A stretch of DNA of 64,000 nucleotides, from assembly GCF_030209755.1 (NCBI RefSeq), contig NZ_JARVRH010000033.1, forward strand, positions 20,187 to 84,186. The letters are read 5' to 3'. This DNA is from Arthrobacter sp. efr-133-TYG-118. GTDB lineage: Bacteria > Actinomycetota > Actinomycetes > Actinomycetales > Micrococcaceae. Below, piece by piece: positions 1 to 8,895 of the stretch (the stretch's first letter is position 1; each line of letters opens with the position of its first letter). A program made the translations under genes and the position numbers. The notes below the pieces were generated by a model. That model made no database searches and was not told the origin of the DNA. It worked only from the letters and a program-made list of their open reading frames with translations.

Positions 1-1626
1 AGTGATCCCGTGGTTGGCCTCGAGCCGTTCCGCAGCGAGTGGATCGAAGCCCGCGGCGACACCGAGGCATACAGCGGCCGCGAACGGAACCTGCTCGACG
101 ACGGCAAGTCGGCCGTGCGCCGCGGCGCCGCCTCCGCTGAGTGGAAGGGCGCACAGCCGGTGCCCCGCCGCGCCGTCGACGGCAAGACCGTGACACAGAT
201 GCACTATGCCAAGCAGGGCATCGTGACGCCCGAAATGCAGTTCGTGGCACTTCGCGAGAACTGCGATGTTGAACTGGTCCGCAGCGAAGTCGCCGCCGGC
301 CGCGCCATCATTCCCAACAACATCAACCACCCCGAATCCGAACCGATGATCATTGGCAAGGCCTTCCTCGTGAAGATCAACGCCAACATCGGCAACTCCG
401 CCGTCACCAGCTCCATCGCCGAAGAAGTGGACAAGCTGCAGTGGGCCACGCAATGGGGCGCGGACACCGTCATGGACCTGTCCACGGGTGACGACATCCA
501 CACCACCCGCGAATGGATCATCCGCAACTCCCCCGTGCCGATCGGCACCGTGCCCATTTACCAGGCCCTCGAGAAGGTCAATGGTGAAGCCAACAAGCTC
601 ACATGGGAGATCTTCCGCGACACCGTCATTGAACAGTGCGAGCAGGGCGTGGACTACATGACCATCCACGCCGGCGTGTTGCTTCGCTACGTGCCGCTCA
701 CTGCCAACCGCGTGACGGGCATCGTTTCCCGCGGCGGCTCCATCATGGCGGGCTGGTGCCTGGCGCACCACGAAGAAAACTTCCTGTACACCCATTTCGA
801 CGAACTCTGCGAGATCTTCGCCAAGTACGACGTCGCGTTCTCGCTCGGCGACGGCTTGCGCCCTGGAGCGACGGCGGACGCCAACGACGCTGCGCAGTTC
901 GCCGAGCTCGACACGCTCGCGGAGCTCACGAAACGGGCGTGGAAGTACGACGTGCAGGTCATGGTCGAGGGCCCCGGGCACATCCCGTTCCACCTCGTCC
1001 GCGAGAACGTCGAGCGGCAGCAGGAGCTGTGCGACGGCGCACCGTTCTACACGCTCGGCCCGCTCGTGACCGACGTTGCTCCGGGCTACGACCACATCAC
1101 CTCGGCCATCGGCGCCACGGAGATCGCACGCTACGGAACCGCGATGCTCTGCTACGTCACCCCAAAGGAACACTTGGGCCTGCCGAACAAGGACGACGTC
1201 AAGACCGGGGTGATTACGTACAAGATCGCCGCCCACGCCGCTGACCTTGCCAAGGGACACCCCGGCGCCCACGAACGCGACGATGCCCTGTCCAAGGCCC
1301 GCTTCGAGTTCCGCTGGCGTGACCAGTTCGCGCTGTCATTGGATCCGGTCACCGCGGAAGCATTCCACGATGAGACGCTCCCGGCAGAACCGGCCAAGAC
1401 GGCGCATTTCTGTTCCATGTGCGGACCGAAATTCTGCTCCATGCGCATCAGCCAGGACATCCGCGACGAATACGGCTCCGCGGATTCCCAAGCGGCCATC
1501 GCGGAAATGTACAGCGGGATGCGCGAAAAGAGCGAGGAGTTCCTGGCATCCGGCGGCAAGGTCTACTTGCCCGAGCTCGAGGTTCCCGCAGGAAAGCTCG
1601 GAACAAAGTCAGGACGCCTGAACTGA
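1..1626 (+). CDS. thiC: Phosphomethylpyrimidine synthase ThiC (5' end cut by window edge)
   Basis: Radical-SAM enzyme that rearranges aminoimidazole ribotide to hydroxymethylpyrimidine phosphate for thiamine synthesis in the cytosol. The reading frame is open from base 1, so the N-terminus lies outside the window; the first GTG visible (base 10) is internal. About 541 codons are present and cover most of a ThiC protein. Visible ThiC hallmarks are the central MDLSTGDDIH segment, the GDGLRPG and MVEGPGHIP segments, and the C-terminal cluster motif CSMCGPKFC (C-x2-C-x4-C), which binds the [4Fe-4S] cluster. The stop codon abuts the stop of the convergent hydrolase with no gap. ThiC genes are often under a TPP riboswitch, but the upstream DNA is not in the window. 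Confidence 0.97.
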   Translation, partial: SDPVVGLEPFRSEWIEARGDTEAYSGRERNLLDDGKSAVRRGAASAEWKGAQPVPRRAVDGKTVTQMHYAKQGIVTPEMQFVALRENCDVELVRSEVAAGRAIIPNNINHPESEPMIIGKAFLVKINANIGNSAVTSSIAEEVDKLQWATQWGADTVMDLSTGDDIHTTREWIIRNSPVPIGTVPIYQALEKVNGEANKLTWEIFRDTVIEQCEQGVDYMTIHAGVLLRYVPLTANRVTGIVSRGGSIMAGWCLAHHEENFLYTHFDELCEIFAKYDVAFSLGDGLRPGATADANDAAQFAELDTLAELTKRAWKYDVQVMVEGPGHIPFHLVRENVERQQELCDGAPFYTLGPLVTDVAPGYDHITSAIGATEIARYGTAMLCYVTPKEHLGLPNKDDVKTGVITYKIAAHAADLAKGHPGAHERDDALSKARFEFRWRDQFALSLDPVTAEAFHDETLPAEPAKTAHFCSMCGPKFCSMRISQDIRDEYGSADSQAAIAEMYSGMREKSEEFLASGGKVYLPELEVPAGKLGTKSGRLN

Positions 1627-2376
1627 TCAGGAAGCTTGGACTGATCCGGCGCGGCTGACATCCGCGATGAAGGACCGGATCATCCGGTCTCCTTCAACTG
1701 AGTCATGAGGCCGGTGTCCTCCAGCCGCAACGCGGTGGAGGGCGCCGGTTTCCTGCAAGTAGCCGGCGATCTCTTCGTAGAGGGGTTCCCAACCACCGGT
1801 CAGGACAAGCGTGGGGACCCCCGGCACAATATGCAGGGGCGCTTCCCACGGCGGAGCCTGGAGCCGCAGGCGCCGAGCGGTACGCCGGGCCTCCGGGGTG
1901 CTGAGGACGGCCGCCTCCGAGGAAAACGCCCTGCGAACGAATTCGCGTTGGTAATCGTCATCGCTGAGTTCGTGCCGGATCCGGAACAACGGCTCCATGA
2001 GTGCCCGGTAAGCCGCGGTGGCGGGCAACTCGGCCGTCAATGAAAGACAAGCAGGTTCCACCAGCACGAGGGACCGGACCAGGTCCGGCCGCTCCACCGC
2101 GGCCAACATGGCTGAAATCGCGCCTTGGGAGTGCGCTACGACGTGGCCTCCACGCGCGGGGCCGGAGGATGACGCGGACTCCCGTCCTCCAAGGCACTCC
2201 AGGATAATGTCCACATCCGCGGCAACGTCGGATTCCAACGGCTCGACCTGCGCATCAAAGCCGTGGCGTTTCAGGAACAGTGCGTCGTACTTCAGCGCCA
2301 TACCGTGTTGTTTCGGCCAAGCGGCAGCGCCGAATGTACCGGCTCCGTGGACGAACACAACGCGCTGCTTTTGCAT
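1627..2376 (-). CDS. Alpha/beta-fold hydrolase
   Basis: Predicted cytosolic hydrolase of 249 aa with the alpha/beta-hydrolase fold. An N-terminal strand leads into HGAG (oxyanion-hole region, residues about 10-13). The nucleophile elbow reads AHSQG with Ser83, an acidic residue follows in GGWEPLY (Glu197), and a candidate catalytic His is His221 in AAGGHRPHD. The 'lid' region between residues 110 and 180 is helical and rich in Arg. Substrate cannot be told from sequence; esterase, lipase or haloperoxidase-like activities are all possible. It is a single gene, convergent with thiC, with ATG start at 2376 and only a weak purine stretch (GGGGGA) as ribosome binding site. Confidence 0.85.
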   Translation of the reverse strand: MQKQRVVFVHGAGTFGAAAWPKQHGMALKYDALFLKRHGFDAQVEPLESDVAADVDIILECLGGRESASSSGPARGGHVVAHSQGAISAMLAAVERPDLVRSLVLVEPACLSLTAELPATAAYRALMEPLFRIRHELSDDDYQREFVRRAFSSEAAVLSTPEARRTARRLRLQAPPWEAPLHIVPGVPTLVLTGGWEPLYEEIAGYLQETGALHRVAAGGHRPHDSVEGDRMIRSFIADVSRAGSVQAS

Positions 2377-2404
2377 TCCCCCAGCCTATGGCACGGGGCT
2401 GACA

Positions 2405-2470
2405 CCCAACTACCTGGCAATTGATGCCGTTCTGAGCCCTCAAAACGACACCTACTGCTAGCCAGTTGGG
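2405..2470. repeat. 66-bp palindromic interspersed repeat, copy 1
   Basis: Imperfect inverted repeat that begins CCCAACT and ends AGTTGGG, with arms of 32 bases (24 of 32 positions pair). It lies between the 5' end of the hydrolase and the 3' end of ffh. Two more copies of exactly the same length and layout occur at 8821-8886 and 59362-59427. No T-run follows, so it is not a standard intrinsic terminator. Confidence 0.85.
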
Positions 2471-2477
2471 TGGACGG

Positions 2478-4049
2478 TTACTTGCCGCCGAGGAACTTGT
2501 CGAAGCCCTTGGGCAGGTTCAGCTGCGAGGGATCGAAGTCGCCGCCCGCCTGGCCGAACGCCGCGCCGGTGGGAACGGCTTTCGCCCGCTTGTTCTCGGC
2601 GTCGCGCAGTTCCTGGGCCGCCTTGGCGGGGTTACCGGAACGGGCCTTCTTCTTGGGCGCGTTTTTGCTTCCCTTGCGGGAACCGCCGCCTCCGAGGCCG
2701 GGCATGCCAGGCATCCCGGGCATGCCGCCGCCCTGGGCCAGTTTCTTCATCATCTTCTGGGCCTGCGCGAAACGCTCCAGGAGGCCGTTGACCTCGGAGA
2801 CGTGGACACCGGAACCACGTGCGATTCGGGCGCGACGGGAACCGTTGATGATCTTCGGAGCCAAACGCTCGTGCGGGGTCATGGAGCGGACAATCGCCTC
2901 CACGCGATCGATTTCGCGCTCGTCGAACTGCTCCAGTTGCTGGCGGATGTTCTGCGCACCCGGCATCATCATGAGCATCTTCTTCATGGAACCCATGTTG
3001 CGGATCTGCTGCATCTGGGCGAGGAAGTCGTCCAAGGTGAAGTCTTCCTGGTCGGCGAACTTCTTCGCCATCCGGGCCGCTTCATCCTTGTCCCAGTTCT
3101 TCTCGGCCTGCTCGATCAGGGTGAGAACGTCACCCATATCGAGGATGCGGGAAGCCATGCGGTCGGGGTGGAACAGTTCGAAGTCGTCGAGGCCTTCGCC
3201 GGTGGACGCGAACATGACCGGCTTCCCGGTGACCGACGCTACCGAGAGGGCGGCGCCACCGCGGGCGTCGCCGTCGAGCTTTGACAGCACAACGCCCGTG
3301 AAGTTGACGCCTTCATCGAAGGCAACCGCCGTGTTGACGGCGTCCTGGCCGATCATGGAGTCGATCACGAACAGAACTTCGTTCGGGATGATCGCTTGGC
3401 GGATGCGGCGCGCCTGGTCCATCATTTCGGCGTCGACGCCGAGGCGGCCCGCGGTGTCCACGATCACGACGTCGTGCAGCTTCTGGCGGGCTTCGTCGAC
3501 GCCGGCGCTTGCGACGGCGACCGGGTCGCCGGTGGGAACATCCAGATCCGAGGTGGTGCCCGGGTGCGGCGCGAAGACGGGAACGCCGGCCCGTTCGCCG
3601 ACAATTTGGAGCTGCGTCACGGCGTTGGGACGCTGGAGGTCGGCGGCGACGAGCACGGGGCTGTGGCCTTGGGCCTTGAGCCATTTGGCAAGCTTGCCCG
3701 CGAGGGTGGTCTTACCCGCACCCTGCAAGCCGGCGAGCATGATGATGGTGGGGCCGGTCTTCGCCAAGCGGATACGACGGGTCTCGCCGCCGAGGATCTC
3801 CTGGAGTTCCTCGTTGACGATCTTGACGATCTGCTGGCTCGGGTTCAGGGCCGCGGAAACCTCGGCGCCCAGGGCGCGTTCACGGATGCGGCCGGTGAAC
3901 TCGCGGACCACGGGAACGGCAACGTCGGCGTCCAAAAGGGCGCGCCGGATCTCCCGTACGGTGGCGTCGACGTCGGCCTCGGTGAGGCGGCCCTTGCCAC
4001 GGAGATTCTTGAAGGTTGCTGTCAACCGGTCAGAGAGTGAATTGAACAC
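2478..4049 (-). CDS. ffh: Signal recognition particle protein Ffh (SRP54)
   Basis: GTPase that binds 4.5S RNA and signal sequences of nascent membrane proteins and delivers ribosomes to FtsY. The N-terminal helical domain is followed by the G domain with P-loop GLQGAGKTT (about residue 106), DTAGRLG and the SKLDGDARGG motif. The C-terminal M domain is Met-rich (MKKMLMMMPG) and ends in a Gly/Met/Lys-rich tail (MPGMPGMPG) that takes the protein to 523 aa, longer than the usual 450 or so. Start is GTG at 4049, preceded by a modest AAAGAAG. The nearby amt-glnK genes and ftsY match the loose actinobacterial ftsY-amt-glnK-ffh neighbourhood. Confidence 0.97.
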   Translation of the reverse strand: MFNSLSDRLTATFKNLRGKGRLTEADVDATVREIRRALLDADVAVPVVREFTGRIRERALGAEVSAALNPSQQIVKIVNEELQEILGGETRRIRLAKTGPTIIMLAGLQGAGKTTLAGKLAKWLKAQGHSPVLVAADLQRPNAVTQLQIVGERAGVPVFAPHPGTTSDLDVPTGDPVAVASAGVDEARQKLHDVVIVDTAGRLGVDAEMMDQARRIRQAIIPNEVLFVIDSMIGQDAVNTAVAFDEGVNFTGVVLSKLDGDARGGAALSVASVTGKPVMFASTGEGLDDFELFHPDRMASRILDMGDVLTLIEQAEKNWDKDEAARMAKKFADQEDFTLDDFLAQMQQIRNMGSMKKMLMMMPGAQNIRQQLEQFDEREIDRVEAIVRSMTPHERLAPKIINGSRRARIARGSGVHVSEVNGLLERFAQAQKMMKKLAQGGGMPGMPGMPGLGGGGSRKGSKNAPKKKARSGNPAKAAQELRDAENKRAKAVPTGAAFGQAGGDFDPSQLNLPKGFDKFLGGK

Positions 4050-4200
4050 GCGCCGTGCACTTCTTTCAATGGTCTACGAATGGCGGCCGTTCCGACGCAC
4101 CAATATCTTGACGATTCCTGCCCCAAACAAATCTGACTCAACTGAGGGACTCGACTATCTAGGGTACCAAGACGCGCCTGCAAGATGGCATGCTGGCACA

Positions 4201-5601
4201 GTGACCAGCAAAACAACAGTAAATACGTTGCTCATCCTAGGCGCCTCCGGAGATCTGACGGGCCGATTGCTGTTGCCGGGCCTTGCCAGGCTCGTGGCCA
4301 ACGGCCTCGCAGACGGCCTGAAACTTGTCGGAGCCGGCTCCGACCCGTGGACGCCCCAGCAGTGGACCAAACGTGTGGGTGGCGCCTTCGAGGAGGCCGC
4401 CAGCGGTGCAGGCGCCGCCGGCAAGAAAGCAATCGCGGCCTTGGAGAAAAGTACCGAATATCAGCAATTGGATGTCACGGCCGACGGCCAGCTCGCGACG
4501 CTCCTGGCCGGGCTCGAAGCACCAATCGCCGTTTATTTCGCTTTGCCCCCGCACATCAGCCAGAAGGCCTGCGAGGTCCTCACTGCCGGGCAACTTCCTC
4601 CCGGAACAAGCCTGGTGATGGAAAAACCCTTCGGATCCAGTTCCGAATCCGCCCGGGAACTCAACAAGACCCTCGCCGCGTTGGTCCCGGAAGACCATAT
4701 CCACCGCGTGGACCACTTCCTTGGCAAGGCCACCGTGTTCAACATCCTCGGCCTGCGCTTCGCCAACAGCTTCCTGGAGCCGGTGTGGAACCGGGACCAC
4801 ATCGAGAAGGTGGAGATCATCTTCGACGAAGACCTCGCACTCGAGGGGCGTGCGCGCTACTACGACGGCGCTGGCGCCCTCAAGGACATGATCCAGAGCC
4901 ATTTGCTCCATATCATGGCGCTGCTGGCCATCGATGCCCCCTCCAGCATCGGCGAGCGCGATCTCCGCGACGCGATTTCAACGGTGCTGCGCGCGAGCAG
5001 CATCACCGCACCCTACAAGAAGTCAACCCGGCGGGCGCGGTACACCGCCGGCCGGACCGGCGACCGTGACGTGCCTGACTATGTCGCGGAAGCGGGCGTG
5101 GACCCTGCCCGGGAAACGGAGACGCTCGCGGAAGTCGAAGTGGGAATCGACACTTGGCGCTGGAAAGGCGTCCCCTTCATCCTGCGTTCGGGAAAGGCGT
5201 TGGGTGCCGCTCGGAAAGAGGCCATTGTCACCTTCCGGCCCGTTCCACACCTGCCGTCCGGATTCGAGGGCGTGGACTCCCCCAACCGGCTGCGCATCGG
5301 GTTCGGTCCTGACACCCTGCAGCTCGACGTCGACGTCAACGGTCCTGGAAACATCTTCACGCTCAATCGCGTGACACTCAACGCGGAATTGAATGCTTCT
5401 GATCTGCTGCCCTACGGAGAAGTGTTGGAGGGCGTCATTACCGGCGATCCCCTGCTCTCAGTCCGCGGCGACACCGCCGTCGACTGCTGGCGGATCATCG
5501 AGCCCGTGATCAAGGCCTGGGCCAAGGATTCCGTACCGCTCGAAGAGTACGACGCCGGCGGGCCCGGTCCCGCGGACTGGCCCACCGCCGTCGGGGGCTA
5601 G
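4201..5601 (+). CDS. Glucose-6-phosphate dehydrogenase family protein (paralogue)
   Basis: Predicted NAD(P)-dependent oxidation of glucose 6-phosphate to 6-phosphogluconolactone. The 466-aa product starts with the nucleotide-binding segment LLILGASGDLTG and carries the family active-site motif HRVDHFLGK. The C-terminal domain ends in the aromatic/Gly region DAGGPGPADW. The nucleotide motif reads GASGDLTGRLLLP where classical Zwf has GASGDLTRRKLLP, and there is no tkt, tal or opcA neighbour, so this is probably a divergent second copy and not the main pentose-phosphate enzyme. GTG 4201 was chosen because homology begins a few residues later; the frame stays open far upstream, antisense to ffh. 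It is convergent with glnK. Confidence 0.85.
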   Translation: MTSKTTVNTLLILGASGDLTGRLLLPGLARLVANGLADGLKLVGAGSDPWTPQQWTKRVGGAFEEAASGAGAAGKKAIAALEKSTEYQQLDVTADGQLATLLAGLEAPIAVYFALPPHISQKACEVLTAGQLPPGTSLVMEKPFGSSSESARELNKTLAALVPEDHIHRVDHFLGKATVFNILGLRFANSFLEPVWNRDHIEKVEIIFDEDLALEGRARYYDGAGALKDMIQSHLLHIMALLAIDAPSSIGERDLRDAISTVLRASSITAPYKKSTRRARYTAGRTGDRDVPDYVAEAGVDPARETETLAEVEVGIDTWRWKGVPFILRSGKALGAARKEAIVTFRPVPHLPSGFEGVDSPNRLRIGFGPDTLQLDVDVNGPGNIFTLNRVTLNAELNASDLLPYGEVLEGVITGDPLLSVRGDTAVDCWRIIEPVIKAWAKDSVPLEEYDAGGPGPADWPTAVGG

Positions 5602-5631
5602 CCAGACGGCCGCACTCCTTCGGAAGCGCAC

Positions 5632-5681
5632 ACGCAAGAGGGGCCGGGTACCTTTGCAGGTACCCGGCCCCTCCTTTGCGT
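5632..5681. terminator. Bidirectional intrinsic terminator
   Basis: A perfect 15-bp stem (5638-5652 with 5659-5673) with a 6-base loop, extended by an outer ACGCAA/TTGCGT pairing. It sits between the convergent G6PDH-like gene and glnK and can end both transcripts. Confidence 0.85.
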
Positions 5682-5688
5682 TGGTGCC

Positions 5689-6027
5689 TTAGATGGCGGC
5701 TGCGCCTCGTTCGCCCGTGCGCACACGGACGGCTTCGTAGACGTCTACGGTCCAGACTTTGCCGTCACCGGCACGGCCGGTGTTGGAGGAAGCAATCAGG
5801 ACATCGAGGATGTCGTCTGCCTGCTCGTCCGTGGCCAGGACCTCCACGCGGATCTTGGGGAGCAGGTCCACATTGTACTCAGCCCCGCGGTACACCTCGG
5901 TGTAACCGCGCTGCCGGCCGTAGCCGCTGGCCGCGCTGACCGTCAGTCCCTGTACCCCGTATGCTTCGAGCCCCTCGCGGATGGCGTCGAGCTTCTCCGG
6001 GCGGACGATCGCCGTGATGAGTTTCAT
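5689..6027 (-). CDS. glnK: Nitrogen regulatory protein P-II
   Basis: Trimeric 2-oxoglutarate/ATP sensor that blocks the ammonium channel and relays nitrogen status. The 112-aa protein has the standard PII length. The T-loop reads GYTEVYRGAEYNVDLLPK, with Tyr51 present (the residue adenylylated or uridylylated in relatives), and the C-terminal part contains the GDGKVW nucleotide-binding segment. The ATG at 6027 overlaps the amt stop codon by four bases (ATGA), so translation is coupled. The frame stays open upstream within amt but only the ATG gives a normal PII N-terminus, MKLITAIVRP. No glnD modifying-enzyme gene follows, although the actinobacterial order is often amt-glnK-glnD. Confidence 0.97.
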   Translation of the reverse strand: MKLITAIVRPEKLDAIREGLEAYGVQGLTVSAASGYGRQRGYTEVYRGAEYNVDLLPKIRVEVLATDEQADDILDVLIASSNTGRAGDGKVWTVDVYEAVRVRTGERGAAAI

Positions 6028-7358
6028 GCCTGGACACTCTCCTTGCCTGATACGGATGCTTCGTCGGCTGATTCGGACGATACCTTGCCCGTGATGAGGT
6101 CGTGAAGGGGCTGGAAGCTTCCGCCGTGGCCGCCGACCCCGAACTCGTATGCCGTTTCGGCGTGCAGGCTGAGGTCTGCGCCGGCGATCTCCTGGCGTTC
6201 GGAGATGCGGAAGCCCATGAGCTTGTGGATCGGGTAGGCGATGATGAAGGTCATGACGCCGGTGAAGACGATCGAGCAAAGGGCTGCGAGGGACTGTGCA
6301 ACCAGCTGGGTGGTACCGCCGCCGTAGAACAGGCCGGCTGCACCCTGGGTCGGGGTGGCGAGGAAGCCGATGGCCACCGTGCCGATGATGCCGGACACGA
6401 GGTGGACGCCGACGACATCCAGAGAGTCGTCGTAGCCGAGCTTGAACTTCAGGCCGACGGCGAGGGCCGAGGCAACGCCGGCTGCAACACCGAGGGCGAT
6501 GGCGCCGAGCGGGGAAACGTTGGCACAAGCCGGGGTGATGGCGACCAGACCGGCGACGACACCCGAAGCGGCTCCGAGCGAGGTGGGGTGGCCGTCACGG
6601 ATGCGCTCCACGATGAGCCAGCCGAGCATGGCCGCTGCCGGAGCAGCGAGGGTGTTGATCCAGATGAGGCCCGCCTGCTCGACGGTTGCTGCTGCACCGG
6701 CGTTGAAGCCGAACCAGCCGAACCACAGGATGGCCGCACCGAGCATGACCAGGGGCACGTTGTGGGGGCGGTGGTTCGGGTCCTTGCCGAAGCCCTTGCG
6801 GTTGCCGATGATCAGGACGAGGATCAGGCCGGCCACACCAGCGTTGATGTGCACCACGGTGCCACCGGCGAAGTCGATGACCGGAGCGAACGTCTGGCCG
6901 AACCAGCCGTCCTTGGAGAAGAGGCCGCCGCCCCACACCATGTAAGCCATGGGTGCGTAAACAAGCGTGGCCCAAATCGGGGTGAAGAGCGTCCATGCCG
7001 AGAACTTCGCACGGTCCGCGATGGCACCGGAGATCAGGGCCACGGTGATGATCGCGAAGGTGGCCGCGTAGCCTACCTTGAGGAGGTCAGCGGGATCCGT
7101 GAAGTTGTGCAGGCCGAAGTGGCTGAACGGGTTTGCGAAGAGCTGGAAGAAGTTGTCCGTGTTGCTCGTGGACATCGATGCGCCCCACAAGACCCAGACG
7201 ATGGTCACTGTGCCGATGGCGATGAAGCTCATCATCATCATGTTCAGGGCGGCCTTGGCACGGGTCATGCCGCCATAGAAGAATGCCAGGCCCGGGGTCA
7301 TGAACAGCACGAAGGCTGACGCGACCAGGAGCCAAACGAGACCAGCGGTGAATTCCAT
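6024..7358 (-). CDS. amt: Ammonium transporter Amt
   Basis: Integral membrane channel for ammonium/ammonia uptake, 444 aa with about 11 membrane segments. Family signatures include TPGLAFFYGGMTR near the N-terminus (the trimeric Amt core), the DFAGGTVVHINAG segment and a conserved twin-His region (VGVHLVSGIIG and the preceding VVHINAG). The cytoplasmic tail (RISERQEIAGADLSLHAETAYEF) is typical of Amt proteins controlled by PII. It is the first gene of a two-gene amt-glnK operon. A GlnR-like half-site pair lies about 165 bases upstream. It is well conserved with nothing truncated. Confidence 0.97.
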   Translation of the reverse strand: MEFTAGLVWLLVASAFVLFMTPGLAFFYGGMTRAKAALNMMMMSFIAIGTVTIVWVLWGASMSTSNTDNFFQLFANPFSHFGLHNFTDPADLLKVGYAATFAIITVALISGAIADRAKFSAWTLFTPIWATLVYAPMAYMVWGGGLFSKDGWFGQTFAPVIDFAGGTVVHINAGVAGLILVLIIGNRKGFGKDPNHRPHNVPLVMLGAAILWFGWFGFNAGAAATVEQAGLIWINTLAAPAAAMLGWLIVERIRDGHPTSLGAASGVVAGLVAITPACANVSPLGAIALGVAAGVASALAVGLKFKLGYDDSLDVVGVHLVSGIIGTVAIGFLATPTQGAAGLFYGGGTTQLVAQSLAALCSIVFTGVMTFIIAYPIHKLMGFRISERQEIAGADLSLHAETAYEFGVGGHGGSFQPLHDLITGKVSSESADEASVSGKESVQA

Positions 7359-7519
7359 GGTCTACGTCCTCTCTGCTCTTTGTTGCGGACTTTGCCGCCT
7401 GTCCCAACGCATTTGCGTTCTATGTAAGAGTTTTGCGGGGCAGTGTTTCACCTGCGAAGGTTTTAGATTGCGGGGCTGTTACAAGAACTTCTCGAACGTA
7501 AATGGTGCATATCACCCTT

Positions 7520-7535
7520 GTTACGGATATGTTTC
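7520..7535 (-). promoter_or_regulatory. Candidate GlnR-type binding site for amt-glnK
   Basis: On the amt strand the sequence reads GAAAC-N6-GTAAC, which matches alternating half-sites of the actinobacterial GlnR element (gTnAC-n6-GaAAC). The next 11-base step (GATAT) fits poorly. It lies between amt and the divergent MFS gene. This is a weak call from pattern matching alone. Confidence 0.4.
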
Positions 7536-7584
7536 GTCAGTTCCACTTTCCCGACGTTCCCACTACCCAGAGGACTCCAACACC

Positions 7585-8829
7585 ATGACCGCAAGCCCCA
7601 AATCCCCCGCCAATCAAGGGGCGAGGGCCGCGAAGGCTGAAATGCCGAGGGACATCAAGGTGATGTTGGCGGCGGCGTTCCTGATCGCACTGGGTTTTGG
7701 CCTCGTGGCGCCCGTGCTCCCCCAGTTCGCCACGACGTTCGACGTCGGGGCGACGGCAGCCGCGGTGATCGTGAGCATTTTCGCCTTCATGCGCCTGGTG
7801 TTCGCTCCAGCCGGTGGTGCCCTGATGGGCCGCTTCGGCGAGCGTCCCGTGTACATCGCTGGGTTGCTGATCGTGGCGGCGTCGACCGCGGCGTGCGCCT
7901 TCGCCCAGAACTATTGGCAACTGTTGGTTTTCCGGGGGCTTGGCGGAGCTGGTTCCGTGATGTTCACCGTCGCGGCGATGGGCCTGTTGATCAGGCTCGC
8001 CCCTCCGGAAAGCCGTGGACGGGTCTCCGGCGCGTACGCCTCCGCCTTCCTGATCGGCAGTGTCCTGGGGCCCGTGGTTGGCGGCCTGTTGGCCGGGTTC
8101 GGCCTGCGCGTCCCGTTCCTTGCCTATGCGGCGGCCCTGGTCTTGGCGGCCTTGGTTGTGCGCACGCAGCTCACGGGCAGTTCAAAGGCAGCGAAGCAAG
8201 GCGGCGCGGCGGGGCCGTCAATGCACATGAAGGAGGCCCTGGGCGATTCTGCGTACCGGGCCGCACTGTTCTCCAGTTTCAGCAACGGCTGGGCTACCTT
8301 TGGCGTGCGCATGGCCACTGTGCCATTGTTCGCGGTGGTTGTCCTGGCCGGAGGATCGGCCTCGGCGGGTTGGGCGCTGGCCGTGTTTGCAGGGGGAAAC
8401 GCACTGGCGCTGACCTTCTCCGGCCGTATGGCTGACAGTCTCGGCCGCAAGCCCATGATGCTGCTGGGCTTGGTCGTCACCGGGCTGGCCACCGCCACCA
8501 TCGGGTTGACGGGCAATCTTCCCGCGTTTTTCGCTGCGTCTGCCGCGGCCGGCTTCGGCTCCGGCTTGCTGAACCCGGCCCAGCAGGCCGCCGTCGGGGA
8601 CATCATCGGTCGTGGCCGCTCCGGTGGCAAGGTGCTGGCGGTCTTCCAGATGGCCTCCGACGCCGGAGCCATCGTGGGCCCCGTCCTGGTCGGTCTCCTG
8701 GCCGATGGACTTGGCTACGGCTGGGCGTTCGGCGCAACCGGCGGCATCCTCCTGCTCGCCGCCGTCGGCTGGTCCGCGGCACGCGAGCCGATGCAGCTCG
8801 GCCCCGAACGCACCGACACACCCAACTGA
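7585..8829 (+). CDS. MFS transporter, drug:H+ antiporter-like
   Basis: Inner-membrane secondary transporter of 414 aa with about 12 predicted membrane segments. The first starts at ALGFGLVAPVLPQFA, the loop 2-3 motif reads GRFGERP, an antiporter-type motif C region is seen as GSVLGPVVGGLLAG, and the second half has the matching loop ADSLGRKPMM. The substrate is not readable; relatives are often annotated as multidrug or sugar efflux proteins. ATG 7585 has AGAGGA ten bases upstream. The frame continues open upstream but lacks homology there. The last codons and stop (CCC AAC TGA) fall inside palindromic repeat copy 2. It is divergent from amt and convergent with ftsY. Confidence 0.88.
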   Translation: MTASPKSPANQGARAAKAEMPRDIKVMLAAAFLIALGFGLVAPVLPQFATTFDVGATAAAVIVSIFAFMRLVFAPAGGALMGRFGERPVYIAGLLIVAASTAACAFAQNYWQLLVFRGLGGAGSVMFTVAAMGLLIRLAPPESRGRVSGAYASAFLIGSVLGPVVGGLLAGFGLRVPFLAYAAALVLAALVVRTQLTGSSKAAKQGGAAGPSMHMKEALGDSAYRAALFSSFSNGWATFGVRMATVPLFAVVVLAGGSASAGWALAVFAGGNALALTFSGRMADSLGRKPMMLLGLVVTGLATATIGLTGNLPAFFAASAAAGFGSGLLNPAQQAAVGDIIGRGRSGGKVLAVFQMASDAGAIVGPVLVGLLADGLGYGWAFGATGGILLLAAVGWSAAREPMQLGPERTDTPN

Positions 8830-8886
8830 CTCGCAGTTAATGTCGTTTTCAGGGCCGAAAACGACATTAACTGCTAGTTACTTGGG
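8821..8886. repeat. 66-bp palindromic interspersed repeat, copy 2
   Basis: Inverted repeat from CCCAACTGACT to CTTGGG, with arms of 32 bases that match at 28 positions; the inner 18 bases of each arm (GCAGTTAATGTCGTTTTC) are perfectly complementary. It overlaps the MFS stop codon and lies between two converging genes. Same length and design as the copies at 2405 and 59362. Confidence 0.9.
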
Positions 8887-8895
8887 AGGATGCGG

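Noticed and set aside
2470..4200. Long open plus-strand frame antisense to ffh that runs into the G6PDH-like gene
   Set aside because: Composition artefact of GC-rich DNA; residues are Arg/Ser/Ala-rich with no family resemblance, and the G6PDH fold begins only after 4201.
6102..7319. Open plus-strand frame of about 405 codons antisense to amt
   Set aside because: Shadow of a strongly conserved transporter gene; the Asp/Glu/Gly-rich product has no homology.
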